Source: Adiantum capillus-veneris (lineage: Eukaryota > Streptophyta > Polypodiopsida > Polypodiales > Pteridaceae). From it: DNA of 60,000 nucleotides. The position numbers and the translations under genes were made by a program. This document shows positions 20,593-31,743 of the stretch, one piece after another. Position 1 is the first letter of the stretch. The number at the start of each line of letters is the position of its first letter. Location: NCBI GenBank assembly GCA_014529385.2, contig CM043942.1, forward strand, positions 4,120,501-4,180,500. Reading direction: 5' to 3'. Below the pieces are notes generated by a model. It was not told the DNA's origin. It saw only the letters and a program-made list of their open reading frames with translations, and did no database searches.

Positions 20593-23500
20593 TCAATCCA
20601 CAAGCCCAAAGCTTTGCAAAAACTTCTCACGAGACAATGTCTTTGTGAAAAGATCTGCAAGGTTGTCTTGTGTTGGCACATAAGTCAAGCTGATCTCTCC
20701 TGCTGAGAGCCTCTCCCTGACATAGTGGTAATGCACCTCAATGTGCTTTGTGCGAGTATGAAAAACTGGGTTCCTCGCAACGCCAATCGCTCTGATTGTC
20801 AGTGTAGATGATGTTGGCAATGTCTTGTCCAACACCCAAATCAACCATAAGGCATCTGAGCCATACACACTCAACCGTAGTTGTGAAGACTGCCTTGTAC
20901 TCAGCCTCACAATTGGAAGTGGCCACAGTAGGTTGCTTCTTGCTCAACCATGAAATACATGAACTGTCAAGCATGAAACAAAAACCAGTTGTGGACACTC
21001 GCGTGCTATAACAACCAACCCAATCTGAGTCCGAAAAAGCATGTAAATCTGGCGGCAATGATCCCCCTTGGGATAAAACAAGCCAAGATGCAAAGTGCCA
21101 CTCAAGTAGCGAAAAATCCTCTTGACTGACTCCCAATGCTTAGACCCTGGGCTATGCATAAATATGTTGACCTGTGAGACTGCAAACTGGATATCCGGCC
21201 TCGTATTGAATACATAAATGAGACAGCCAGCGGCAGTTTGGTAAAGAGTGACATCAACAAGATCACAAGCATCATGTAGACTACACTTCAAACCTGTTTC
21301 CATGGGAGTGGCAATAGGTTTGCAATCCTCAAGTCCAAACTACATAGCAATGTCTCTATGTAACTTTTCTGACACAAGGCAATACCACCATCACACTGCT
21401 TAAACTGTATGGCCAAGTAATGATGCAACAACCCCAAATCTTTCATCTTGAAAGTAGCATTCAAATCAGCTTTAACTTCAGTAATATGTGCCTCATTGGG
21501 ACTAGTGATCAGTAAATCATCCACACAAAGAACAATGAGAAGTACATCGCCCTCACGCTTGACATACAATGTGCTTTCTATTGGACTGTTACAAAAGCCT
21601 CGTTTGACCAAATGAGTGTCAACCTTCTCATACCAAGCATGACTAGATTGCTTCAACCAATATAAAGCTTTGTTACATTTGCACACCTTTCTTGTCCTTT
21701 CTTGACAAAACCGCGAGGCTGCGTTACATAGACTTCCTCAAAAAATGTCACCATTCAAGAAAGCAATAACAATATCGGATTGTACATCCCAACCAAAATG
21801 AACTGCCAATGCATATAGAAAACGAACAGTAGTCATACGACAAGTGGGAGCAAAAGTTTCTTCATAATATGTCTTTCTGCTGCGCATAGCCTTTTGCAAC
21901 AAGTCCTTATGGCGATCATCCTCACCATCCGGCTTGCGTTTCAACTTGTAAACCCACTTTGTACCAATGGTCTTTTTGCCAGGAGGCAAATCACATGAAG
22001 TCCATGTGTCATTTTCTATAAGTGCATCATATTCTGATTGCATGGCAGCCATCCAATTTTCTGAATTTTGTCCTTCATCAAAAGACAGAGGTTGCTCAAC
22101 ATCATGTAAGCTAGACACAGCCAAAGCATAACAATCTAATGCATAAGATGCATGGCGAGAGCCTGAATGAGTACGACTAGACAAAGGTGCATCCAATTTA
22201 CTCTCACGCAAAGTGTGCACCAGTCATTTTGGCATACCTCTAGCCTGCTCATTTTTCAACCCTTTCCTCATCAAGTACATCATGTATATCTGGATCAATA
22301 ATGAGCTGATCTGTTACATTTTCAGAAACCCCCATAGACTATACATTTGCCTCATTGGAATTTACATTCAAACTTCCACCACTGAAAAAAAGCAGCAATG
22401 TCTCATAAATGTCTTGTGAGCTCACATTACTGTCTCTAGTACATGACAGCAAGGGCTAAACTGAATCTTTCAAAAACACATCATCTCGTGAAACCAGAAT
22501 ACGCTTTGTCTGTGGATGATACAACCTGTAACCTTTGCTTTCAGCACTATAACCAACAAAAATACATTTAACAGCCTTATCATTCAATTTTCTGCATTGT
22601 GTTTGTGGCACCAAAGCATATGCCAAACAGCCAAAAATACGCATATGCTCAATAGAAGGCTTTCTATCATGCCATGCTTCATATGGAGTCATAGACTGGA
22701 ACGTTTTCGTAGAAAACATGTTGAGTACATAAGTGGCATACATGACAACCTCGAGCCAAAACAAATGTGGTAAAGCTCGACTCTTGACCATACATAGTGC
22801 CATTTTCATAAGAGACCTGTTTTTCCTCTCAACAACACCATTTTGTTGAGGCATATACAGCACTGTACATTGGTGTTGCCCATGACTAGCCAAAAATGCA
22901 TTAAATTCATGAGACATATACTCTCCCCCTCGATCGGAACGGAGGATGCCCATAGTACATTTCGAGACATTTTCAACCATAGCAAGAAATTGCTTAAAGC
23001 ACATAAACACTTCGGACTTAACTTTCAACAGATATACCCATGCATGCCTGGAGTAGTCATCAATGAAAGTCACGAAGTACAAGTAATTTCCCAAGGACGG
23101 AGTTTGCATAGGCCCACAAACATCACTATGCACAAGCTGCAATCTGCATGTTGCACGAACTGACCCATCCTTTGGAAACTTAGCACGCTACATTTTACCC
23201 AAAATACAGCCTTCATAAAAATGTTTGACAAGTGCTTCAAGAGGCGGCAAAGAAGCAACCATATCATATTTCTGCCAACGCAATAAACAGGCAAAATTCA
23301 GGTGCCCAAAACGTACATACCACAGTTTTGCATCTAAAACAGCCCTTGAATCTGTACCTGAATTTGCAAAATTTTGTCCACACTTGTCATACAAAGTGAG
23401 CTTATACAGCCCACGACACAAAAGACCACATGCAACAATTTCATTACCAAAACTGAGATCATGAACTGTACTTCTGTCATCCACAAATTTGACTATGAGA

Positions 23501-23970
23501 CGAAGTCTAGCCAATGCAGATACAAACAAAAGATTCTTTTTTTTCCCAGGTACATAAAATGCATCAAGTGTGAAAGAACTGCCATTTGCAGAAGTAAGCA
23601 CAATCTTTCCAACTCCTTGAACAAGATAAGAGGCATTGTTGACAGAAGTCACCGTATTCCCATGAGGGATAGACTCAATAGAGGTAAACAAATCATGATG
23701 TGAGGTAATGTGCTTTGTAGCACCACTGTCAAAATACCACATGTGAATCTGCAGCAACTGACATACATACATCATGGACAATAGCATCATAAGTGCACTC
23801 TGCACTAAATGCTCATTCTGCATCAACATCACCATCACAATCTCCTTTGACAGAAGACTCTACAATCACTGCACTTGTATTGGACCCTGTAGTAGATCAA
23901 GCCTCTTTCTTCTTAGTCTCTTTTGCTTTCAATTTCGGACACTGCTTGATCAAGTGATCATTAGCTTTAC
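20593..23970 (-). pseudogene. Copia 1 pol: protease, integrase, RT and RNase H, broken
   Basis: Reading down from 23970: the second half of the zinc knuckle; protease with WYFDSGATKHIT (intact DSG); GAG-pre-integrase (LWYVRFGHLNFACLLRWQK) ending ILGKM-TAG at 23188-23190; integrase 22456-23142 with HSDVCGP, SDRGGEY and a QNGVVERKN Glu; RT in pieces (21738-22220 and 21288-21686) where the active site is CVDD, its Tyr changed to Cys; RNase H (20738-21136) with DSDWVG and CEAEY. The end FTKTLSREKFLQSFGLVD stops at 20593. Frameshifts fall near 22450, 21700, 21290, 20940 and 20800. Copia 2 carries the same TAG at the same codon. Confidence 0.88.
23966..23970 (+). repeat. Target-site duplication of Gypsy 1 (TTTAC), left
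   Basis: Matches TTTAC at 31739-31743. Both lie in the Copia 1 zinc-knuckle codons. Confidence 0.93.
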
Positions 23971-24554
23971 TGTAACTAAGTCAGACTTTGTAAATAATTA
24001 ATTTATTTACGAGAAAAGAATTATCTAATTAGTTGTGTGCACACCAGAATAGACCTAGCAGTTCTAAGGCCTCAGGTGAGCCTAAATGCAAGCCACAACA
24101 CCTCAGAGGGACCTTAGCAGAAATTACCCTCAAGCCCTAGTGATTGGGAAATCGGGTCTTCAGAAAGGGGTAAGCAGTAGCCTCAGATTTTAGGCTCAGG
24201 AAAAATACGCGCGTCAGTACAAGCACATGAATGAGATGGGGTCCTTAGAACAGTGACCCTAAGGCTAATAAAGCTAATAAAGCCTTAGGGTAAGTTTCGT
24301 TAAATTAAATTTAACGGTCCGTGCCCGGGCAGGAGGCCGGACAAGTGTGAACAGGTAAAGGCAGTGCAGTGCCAGTGCGGCATTGCGTCGACAGACCTTT
24401 GGTGTTCTCATAAAAGAATCATTGGTAGCATTTGTTAGTTAGTTGCACATTTTTAATTAATGAGCTAGAAGTTTTTAAAGTCAAAAGTTGAATGGTTTTT
24501 AAGTTTTTAAAGTAAGCGTGCCAAGTGGCACACTTACCAATGCAAACTAACTCT

Positions 24555-24585
<31 letters not shown>

Positions 24586-25500
24586 CCTCTCTCTCTTCCT
24601 AGCGCCCCCTCTCCCTAATGGCTATTTAGGAGCCCCCCCTCCCCCATTTTCAGGGCTGGCCGTGCACCTACCCCCCCTAATGTGAGCGTGCTCTACGCGG
24701 TGGAACCCTCCATTGAAGCTTGAGAGCAACCCCTTGCGACATATGTGGTAGGGTAGCCTTGTGCTCCCATTGTCAAGAATAAGGGATCTCACAGTCATAG
24801 ACACCTTCTGGTGAAGTTTCATCGCGAGAAGCTGCCGTAGACGCTCTCTTAGCAGAGTGCGGCTGCTGTAATTCTCTGTTTTCAACCCCTCATCACCTCG
24901 ATTAGGGCTGTTTTCAGCAGATCAGCCATAGAAATTCTCTTCTCTCTCCTTATCCTAAGTCTACATCAAGTTTGGCGCGATTCCATCGCGAAGAAGACTT
25001 CTGTTTCGGCGTAGGGGTGCGCATAGGTAAGAATTTCAGGTTATGTGCAGAAAATTACAGCAAGCATGTGCGTGTGCATTTTGCTTGTTTCTCTTTTGTG
25101 TTCGATGCATGAATGAATGAGCATGAAGGCAACACATAACGGAGGATGGACTCTCCTCTGTGAGAGCTTCCGATGAGCTGTTTCGGAAGATAGACTCTCT
25201 TTTCGAGAGCTTCCAACCAGTCTCGCAGAAGAGGGGAAATCCCCTAAGCATTAAGAAAGTGGAAACACTTTCTCAGTCAGTAGTCAGAACAGAACAGAAG
25301 AAAGAATAGTGGATGCGCGTATGCCCCGTTCCTGTGCTTATAAAGATTCTCCCTTAGTAATAAAGATATTCTCTTTATGGGGGGGGACTAGCCCATCTTC
25401 TGGTCCCCAATGGAGTGTCAAGTTTTCTCTCTCCCTCTAATTCTCTTGAGTATTTGAAGTGCAATTAAACGTCAGTTTACGCTTCCGTATTTTTGTCATA
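23971..25500 (+). repeat. 5' LTR of Gypsy 1
   Basis: Begins TGTAACTAAG and ends CATA, where the 3' LTR has GACA. Contains a CTCTCA-type microsatellite (24551-24600), TATAAA at 25339-25344 and AATAAA at 25359-25364. The two LTRs differ at only scattered positions. Confidence 0.93.
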
Positions 25501-25501
25501 G

Positions 25502-25513
25502 TGGTATCAGAGC
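25502..25513 (+). other. Primer-binding site of Gypsy 1
   Basis: TGGTATCAGAGC, one base after the LTR end. Confidence 0.93.
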
Positions 25514-25566
25514 AAGGTCCTCTCTCTCTTCCTGAAGGGATTGACGACTCTTGGCAGACTGCAGAA

Positions 25567-26820
25567 ATGGGAGGACGCGAGATAGAGGTCTCTCTCCTTC
25601 AACAGCAGGTGGAAGAGTTGGAGAAAGCTCTCTCCCATCCAGAAGTCCAAAAGATTCTCCATACTCTTGAAAAAGGAAAGGAGAAAATGACGATGGGGTC
25701 GGGAGAAATCCTGCAGAACCCAAAGGCGCCACAACCAAGGAAAGATCCTTTGATTGGAACTTCCCGCATGCACGAGAGGCAGAAGAAACCTCAAGAACGT
25801 CATGTGCGGTTTAATCCAAAAGTTCAAGAGCAGGATCCCCTTGATTCCCCTCAGTTCTCTTTCATGAAGGATCTAGAAGACATAGTTTCTCCGGAAGACA
25901 TGTTTCTCGACGATCCGTCGCAGCAAGAAGTACATTCAAGGGAAAGGACTCCTGTCCCCAAGGAGTCTAAGCATAGAAAGAAGGAGCACCATAAGAAGAA
26001 GCACCATAGGCAGAAAACATTCAAGTCGGGAGATAGAGATGTGAAATTCGGCACCTACAATGGACGGCGTGATAATGACAAAGCTTTCGCTTTCATCCGC
26101 CAATTTGAAGTTGCATTTGCTGAAGGGAATTTGAAAGAAAGATCCAAGCTTCGCCATGTTAGTTTGTACCTGAAAGGCACCGCCAGCAATTGGTGGTTAA
26201 CCCTTATCCTGGAAGATCGCAAACCCCAAGATTGGACCGCTTTCAAGAAGGAGTTCTACGCACAGTTCCTTCCTCCAGACTATGAGGAAGAGGTAAAGAA
26301 AGAATGGGATCGACTTTCACAGTCAGAGAACGAAACTGTTCCACGCTATGTGGATAGGTTTTGGGACATTCTTTTGAAAGTCACTCCATTCAAGAAGATT
26401 GACGATTCGGAGAAGATGCGCAAGTTTGAAGCAGGTTTGCATGAAGCCTTGCAAAAGGCTATGAAGCTTTACCCTCGAGGTAACTTGCAGATACTTATGG
26501 AATCAGTCCGTATAGCTGATGAAATACATGACAAGGGTACTCCCAGGAAGATGGAGCAAAGCACTTACCATGCTAAGCAGAAGGCTCTCCATGAGCAGTC
26601 TACCTCTTCTACTTCTTCTCAAAAGAAGAAAAGAACCGCCTCCGAAGCAGAAGCAAAGCCAAATCAGCCCAAGAAAGGGAGATATCTCTCTCCTGCTGAG
26701 TTGCGAACCTACATTAGTGAAGGAAGATGCTTCAAGTGCGGACAAGTTGGTCATATGAAGGGTGACTGTCCAACCAAACCTCCACAACCACCCTCTTCCA
26801 ATGCAGTCCCAGATGTATAG
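25567..26820 (+). CDS. Gypsy 1 Gag (nucleocapsid with zinc knuckle)
   Basis: The first ATG after the PBS that opens the long frame is 25567; an earlier ATG at 25459 lies in the LTR. 417 residues, ending TAG 26818-26820. A Lys/His-rich patch (KKEHHKKKHHRQK) is followed by the retrotransposon gag domain (about residues 158-290, with FIRQFEVAFAEGNL and GTASNWWLTL), a basic segment and a zinc knuckle CFKCGQVGHMKGDC at 26728-26769 (residues 388-401). Gag packages the element RNA into particles. The protease follows in the same frame after the stop. In related Gypsy 2 this stretch is continuous, so the TAG is probably a mutation, although readthrough cannot be excluded. Confidence 0.93.
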   Translation: MGGREIEVSLLQQQVEELEKALSHPEVQKILHTLEKGKEKMTMGSGEILQNPKAPQPRKDPLIGTSRMHERQKKPQERHVRFNPKVQEQDPLDSPQFSFMKDLEDIVSPEDMFLDDPSQQEVHSRERTPVPKESKHRKKEHHKKKHHRQKTFKSGDRDVKFGTYNGRRDNDKAFAFIRQFEVAFAEGNLKERSKLRHVSLYLKGTASNWWLTLILEDRKPQDWTAFKKEFYAQFLPPDYEEEVKKEWDRLSQSENETVPRYVDRFWDILLKVTPFKKIDDSEKMRKFEAGLHEALQKAMKLYPRGNLQILMESVRIADEIHDKGTPRKMEQSTYHAKQKALHEQSTSSTSSQKKKRTASEAEAKPNQPKKGRYLSPAELRTYISEGRCFKCGQVGHMKGDCPTKPPQPPSSNAVPDV

Positions 26821-27279
26821 GGAAATACAACCAAGGATGGAAAAGAAAGAGCTCTTCTCAAAGCATGGGGTAGTATCAACAACCAGCGGGCTCTTATTTT
26901 GTTTGACCCTGGTAGTATAGACAACTTCATCTCTACCAAGCTAGCTGACGACCTGAACTTGCAGCCCAATCGTTTTGGAGTCTCTATTCAAGCGCAATCG
27001 GCTTTCAAAGGGCAGAACTCAAACTCTACTCCAATCATAGGGAAGTTGAATCTAAAGGTCGACGACTACAAGAATCAAGAGTCTTTCTTACTAGCTTCAC
27101 TTGAAGGGTGCGATGTTATCTTGGGAATGCCTTGGCACTACAAGATGCATCCCATTCCTGACTATGTTCAGAAAAAACCTTATCTTTTGCTCATAAAGGA
27201 AAGGAGTATCTTGTACTTGCAGATGCAGGTGATTGGCGTATTCCTATCGCCAATCACATTGCCATCAAGAAAGAAATGA
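26821..27279 (+). pseudogene. Gypsy 1 protease region, in frame with gag after a TAG
   Basis: The frame continues directly from gag. ALILFDPGSIDNFIS (around 26890-26935) holds the aspartic-protease D-x-G as DPG, followed by ILGMPWHYKMHPIPDY, the typical second half. The frame ends at TGA 27277-27279. The correct continuation into RT lies one frame over (from about 27200), so a single-base indel separates protease from RT. It would cut the Gag-Pol polyprotein. Confidence 0.85.
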
Positions 27280-28895
27280 AAAAGTGTGTTTCAGCGTACT
27301 TGATTTTTGCAAGAGAGAGAGATGTGTCTGTTTCACAACTTTCTTCCTCTTTAGAGCAAAAAAGACTTAAGTTAATAGAAAGATATAAAGATTGTTTTGC
27401 AGATGAACTTCCAAATGAACTCCCACCTTCGCGACCTGAGAATCATACAATTGATTTGATCCCAAGAAGTTCTCCTCCAAATCAGCCCCCTTATCGAGTT
27501 AGTCTAATGCAGCAAGAGAAAATTCTCAAGCAGGTTAACGAACTTTTGGAGAAGGGCTTAATAAGGCCTAGTACTTCTCCATATTGTTCACCTGTCTTGC
27601 TAGTACAGAAAAAGGATGGCACATTCCGCATGTGCATAGACTATAGATCTCTAAACAAGATCACAATCAAGAATCGATTTCCAATCCCTCGGATTGACGA
27701 CATTCTTGATAAGTTACAAGGAGCCAGTGTCTTTAGTCGTATAGACTTGAAGAGCGGTTATCATCAAATCCGCATAGCAACTCAGGATGTGCATAAGACT
27801 TCATTTAGAACAACCTTCGGGTTGTATGAATTTCTAGTGATGCCTTTTGGGCTCACTAATGCACCAACTACATTCAACAGAATGATGGATAGAATCTTCC
27901 ACTCATACAGAAGCTTTACAGGCGTTTTCTTTAATGACGTCTTAATCTTCTCAGAGACGGAAGACGAACACTATAAGCATCTCGCCTTAGTGTTTGAAGA
28001 ATTACGCAAACACAAATTATTTGTGAATGCTAAGAAGAGTGAGTTCTTTCTAAAAGAAATCCACTATTTGGGCCATATAGTATCTCACAACCAGGTGAGA
28101 ATGGACCCTGATAAGATTCAAGCAGTTGTAGAATGGCCTACGCCAACTACAGTACATGATGTACGAAGTTTCCTTGGCCTCTGTTCTTATTATCAGCGTT
28201 TCATTCGAGCTTTTGCCGCGATAGCAGGTCTCCTCCATGACCTAACAAAGAAGCGGATTCCATTCCATTGGGGGTCTAGACAAAAACAAGCTTTCGAAAA
28301 GCTTAAGTATCTACTCAGTCACGGACCTGTTCTCACCGTCCCTGATCTTCGCAAACCTTTCGAGGTATACTGCGATGCATCTGGAGATTGTGTAGGAGCA
28401 GTTTTGAACCAAGAGGGTCACGCGATAGCCTATGAAAGTCGGCGCCTTAAAGATGCAGAGTTTCATGCCTCCATATACGAAAAAGAGCTAATGGCAGTAA
28501 TTCATGCTCTTTCCATTTGGAAACACTATCTATTAGGAGCTGATTTTATTATCAAGATGGATCATCAAAGTCTTCGCTACTTTCTCACACAGAGAAAGTT
28601 ATCAGAAAAGCAGATGAGATGGGCAAACTTTCTTTCAATGTTTCATTTTCAGATTTTACACACTTCTGGAACAAAGAATGCAGTTGCAGATACTCTCTCC
28701 AGGCGTCCAAAGATCAATGCACTAACAACAATTTATCATGAGGAACTAGAATCTCTCAGCGAGATGTATCCTCAAGATCCAAACTTCGCCACAATTTGGG
28801 CAGATCTTCAAGCTGGTCACTCAAAGCCACCTTATTCTATCAGGGATAATACACTCTATCGTCAACAAGCAATATGCATAGCTCAGCCCTTATGA
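27276..28895 (+). CDS. Gypsy 1 reverse transcriptase and RNase H, active site altered
   Basis: Open for 539 codons and extendable upstream in the same frame to about 27200. RT landmarks: VLLVQKKDGTFRMCIDYRSL, IDLKSGYHQIRIA (first Asp), FGLYEFLVMPFGLTNAP. The YxDD box instead reads F-F-N-D (27927-27938), with AAT replacing the first catalytic Asp codon. RNase H follows: FEVYCDASGDCVGAVL, then AIAYESRRLKDAE and DHQSLRYFLTQ. The frame stops at TGA 28893-28895 and continues after it into integrase. A D to N change at this site would abolish polymerisation, so this copy could not reverse-transcribe even without the stops. Confidence 0.92.
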   Translation: MKKCVSAYLIFARERDVSVSQLSSSLEQKRLKLIERYKDCFADELPNELPPSRPENHTIDLIPRSSPPNQPPYRVSLMQQEKILKQVNELLEKGLIRPSTSPYCSPVLLVQKKDGTFRMCIDYRSLNKITIKNRFPIPRIDDILDKLQGASVFSRIDLKSGYHQIRIATQDVHKTSFRTTFGLYEFLVMPFGLTNAPTTFNRMMDRIFHSYRSFTGVFFNDVLIFSETEDEHYKHLALVFEELRKHKLFVNAKKSEFFLKEIHYLGHIVSHNQVRMDPDKIQAVVEWPTPTTVHDVRSFLGLCSYYQRFIRAFAAIAGLLHDLTKKRIPFHWGSRQKQAFEKLKYLLSHGPVLTVPDLRKPFEVYCDASGDCVGAVLNQEGHAIAYESRRLKDAEFHASIYEKELMAVIHALSIWKHYLLGADFIIKMDHQSLRYFLTQRKLSEKQMRWANFLSMFHFQILHTSGTKNAVADTLSRRPKINALTTIYHEELESLSEMYPQDPNFATIWADLQAGHSKPPYSIRDNTLYRQQAICIAQPL

Positions 28896-30044
28896 CAAAA
28901 GGTGACGGATGAAGCACATAATTCTCCTTATACCGGGCATCGGGGAATTGCTTCCACCACTAGTGCCCTCGAAAGGTATTTCTTTTGGCCAACACTACGT
29001 GCGGACATTGAAAAATATGTACGTGAGTGTTTAGTCTGCCAAAAGGTAAAATATGACAGACATAAAGTTTATGGCAAACTTCAGCCGCTCCCTGTGCCTA
29101 ACACGCCATGGGAAAGTATTGCCATGGATTTTATTACGGATCTTCCTCGATCCAAGAATGGAAATGATGCAATCTGGACTATAGTAGACAGATTCAATAA
29201 GCAAGCCCATTTTCTTCCAGTAAAGAAGACGATCAAAGCCGATCACATGGCTAGAATATTTCTAGCTCAGATTTTTAAACACCATGGATTGCCAAAGACT
29301 ATTGTCAGTGATAGAGATCCCCGCATGACTAGTCTATTTTGGCAGGCATTGTTTGAAAACTTGGGAACTAAGCTTGATTTTTCATCAGCTTATCACCCTC
29401 AAACAGATGGTCAAAGCGAAATCGCTAATGCCACTGTTTTAGATCTCCTCAAGTGCTATGTTTCGGAACGACAATCCGAATGGGAACAGTACTTACCAAT
29501 AGTTGAGTTTGCGTATAATAATACCATACATTCCTCAACTGGTAAAGCCCCTTTTGAAATTATTTATGGGAAGCCACTCTTACTTCCTATTATGGTGACC
29601 AAAGAAAACATCTTCGCCGCAGATGAATTTGTGCGCAATATTGATATTGCCCATCAACAAGTAAAGCAAGCGATTCTTCGTACTCAAGAGCAACAGAAGA
29701 GAAAAGCAAACAAGCACAGAAGGAATCTCAATCTTGAAAAAGGACAATATGTGCTGCTTCGGTTTGAGAAAGCTAGATTGAAAAAGCGGGTCGGCAAAGG
29801 GAAAGTTGTCAAACTTTCCCATAGATTTTACGGCCCTTTCAAAATTACAGATAAAGTCAATGATGTGACTTTCAGATTGGATTTGCCTTCTAACTGGCGC
29901 ATCCACAATGCTTTTCATGTCAATCTCCTCCGACCATATGTTGGACCTCCTCCAGTGGCACCCGTACAAGAAGATCCTCCAGAAGTCGAAGAGACTGAGG
30001 AAATCCTTCAACCTGAACAGATAATACACCACTCGGAGAGATAA
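28896..30044 (+). CDS. Gypsy 1 integrase
   Basis: Same frame as RT, after TGA at 28893. It has an HHCC zinc module (H of TGHRG, ..CLVCQK), then the catalytic core with MDFITDLP (Asp), VSDRDPRM (Asp) and GQSEIAN (Glu), an intact D,D35E arrangement. The C-terminal part (LKKRVGKGKVVKLSHRFYGP, then WRIHNAFHVNLLRPY) is the usual Gypsy GPY/F module. It ends at TAA 30042-30044, which interrupts a further conserved tail. It would insert the cDNA into the chromosome. Confidence 0.92.
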   Translation, partial: QKVTDEAHNSPYTGHRGIASTTSALERYFFWPTLRADIEKYVRECLVCQKVKYDRHKVYGKLQPLPVPNTPWESIAMDFITDLPRSKNGNDAIWTIVDRFNKQAHFLPVKKTIKADHMARIFLAQIFKHHGLPKTIVSDRDPRMTSLFWQALFENLGTKLDFSSAYHPQTDGQSEIANATVLDLLKCYVSERQSEWEQYLPIVEFAYNNTIHSSTGKAPFEIIYGKPLLLPIMVTKENIFAADEFVRNIDIAHQQVKQAILRTQEQQKRKANKHRRNLNLEKGQYVLLRFEKARLKKRVGKGKVVKLSHRFYGPFKITDKVNDVTFRLDLPSNWRIHNAFHVNLLRPYVGPPPVAPVQEDPPEVEETEEILQPEQIIHHSER

Positions 30045-30209
30045 CTCAAGTCGGGGAGTCTACATCGAAAGTATTTAGTCAAGTTCAAGAATTACACTCC
30101 TTTAGATGCAAAGTGGATGACTGAGTCCGATCTCAAGGACTACCCTGACATCTTGCACAGTTATGTTGACGCTCTACAGTTGAGGTCAACTGTTAAGAAC
30201 CAAGAGGGA
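30045..30209 (+). pseudogene. Gypsy 1 chromodomain-like tail, after a stop
   Basis: In frame with integrase past TAA: RKYLVKFKNYTPLDAKWM and SDLKDYPDILHSY, resembling the YLVKW-x-GY..W-E core of chromodomains. Gypsy 2 has the same segment around 48048-48130. The frame closes inside the 3' LTR. Such tails bind modified histones in chromoviruses; that role is inferred. Confidence 0.65.
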
Positions 30210-31738
30210 TGTAACTAAGTCAGACTTTGTAAATAATTAATTTATTTACGAGAAAAGAATTATCTAATTAGTTGTGTGCACACCAGAATAGACCTAGAAG
30301 TTCTAAGGCCTCAGGTGAGCCTAAATGCGAGCCACAACACCTCAAAGGGACCTTAGCAGAAATTACCCTCAAGCCCTAGTGATTGGGAAATCGGGTCTTC
30401 AGAAAGGGGTAAGCAGTAGCCTCAGATTTTAGGCTCAGGAAAAATACGCGCGTCAGTACAAGCACATGAATGAGATGGGGTCCTTAGAACAGTGACCCTA
30501 AGGCTAATAAAGCTAATAAAGCCTTAGGGTAAGTTTCGTTAAATTAAATTTAACGGTCCGTGCCCGGGCAGGAGGCCGGACAAGTGTGAACAGATAAAGG
30601 CAGTGCCAGTGCCAGTGCGGCATTGCGCCGGCAGACCTTTGGTGTTCTCATAAAAAAATCATTGGTAGCATTTATTAGTTAGTTGCACATTTTTAATTAA
30701 TGAGCTAGAAGTTTTTAAAGTCAAAAGTTGAATGGTTTTTAAGTTTTTAAAGTAAGTGTGCGAAGTGGCACACTTACCAATGCAAACTAACTCTCTCTCA
30801 CTCTCACTCTCACTCTCACCCTCACCCTCTCTCTCTCTTCCTAGCGCCCCCTCTCCCTAATGGCTATTTAGGAGCCCCCCCTCCCCCATTTTCAGGGCTG
30901 GCCGTGCACCTACCCCCCCTAATGTGAGCGTGCTCTACGCGGTGGAGCCCTCCATTGAAGCTTGAGAGCAGCCCCTTGCGACATATGTGGTAGCCTTGTG
31001 CTCCCATTGTCAAGAACAAGGGATCTCACAGTCATAGACACCTTCTGGTGAAGTTTCATCGCGAGAAGCTGCCATAGACGCTCTCTTAGCAGAGTGCGGC
31101 TGCTGTAATTCTCTGTTTTCAGCCCCTAATCACCTTGATTAGGGTTGTTTTCAGCAGATCAGCCATAGAAATTCTCTTCTCTCTCCTTATTCTAAGTCTA
31201 CATCAAGTTTGGCGCGATTCCATCGCGAAGAAGACCTCTGTTTCGACGTAGGGGTGTGCACAGGTAAGAATTTCAAGTTATGTGCAGAAAATTACAACAA
31301 GCATGTGCGTGTGCATTTTGCTTGTTTCTCTTTTGTGTTCGATGCATGAATGAATGAGCATGAAGGCAACACATAACGGAAGATGGACTCTCCTCTGTGA
31401 GAGCTTCCGATGAGCTGTTTCGGAAGATAGACTCGCTTTTCGAGAGCTTCCAACCAGTCTCGCAGAAGAGGGGAAATCCCCTAAGCAGTAAGAAAGTGGA
31501 AACACTTTCTCAGTCAGTAGTCAGAACAGAACAGAAGAAAGAATAGAGGACAGGCGTATGCCCCGTTCCTGTGCTTGTAAAGATTCTCCCTTAGTAATAA
31601 AGATATTCTCTTTACGGGGGGGAGACCAGCCCATCTTCTGGTCCCCAATGGAGTGTCAAGTTTTCTCTCTCCCTCTAATTCTCTTGAGTATTTGAAGTGC
31701 AATTAAACGTCAGTTTATGCTTCCGTATTTTTGTGACA
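30210..31738 (+). repeat. 3' LTR of Gypsy 1
   Basis: TGTAACTAAG..TTGTGACA, preceded by the purine stretch AAGAGGGA and followed by TTTAC (31739-31743). Confidence 0.94.
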
Positions 31739-31743
31739 TTTAC

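Larger units (their letters stand above)
23971..31738 (+). mobile_element. Gypsy element 1 (structurally complete)
   Basis: 7768 bp with nearly equal LTRs (1530 and 1529 bp), a Met-tRNA PBS, gag, protease, RT/RNase H, integrase and a chromodomain-like tail, and a perfect 5-bp target duplication. Gag-pol is interrupted by three in-frame stops and one frameshift, and the RT active site is altered, so it looks recent but inactive. Confidence 0.95.

Noticed and set aside
25459-25566. Upstream ATG of the Gypsy 1 gag frame
   Set aside because: It lies in the LTR before the PBS; ATG 25567 is the first in the interior.
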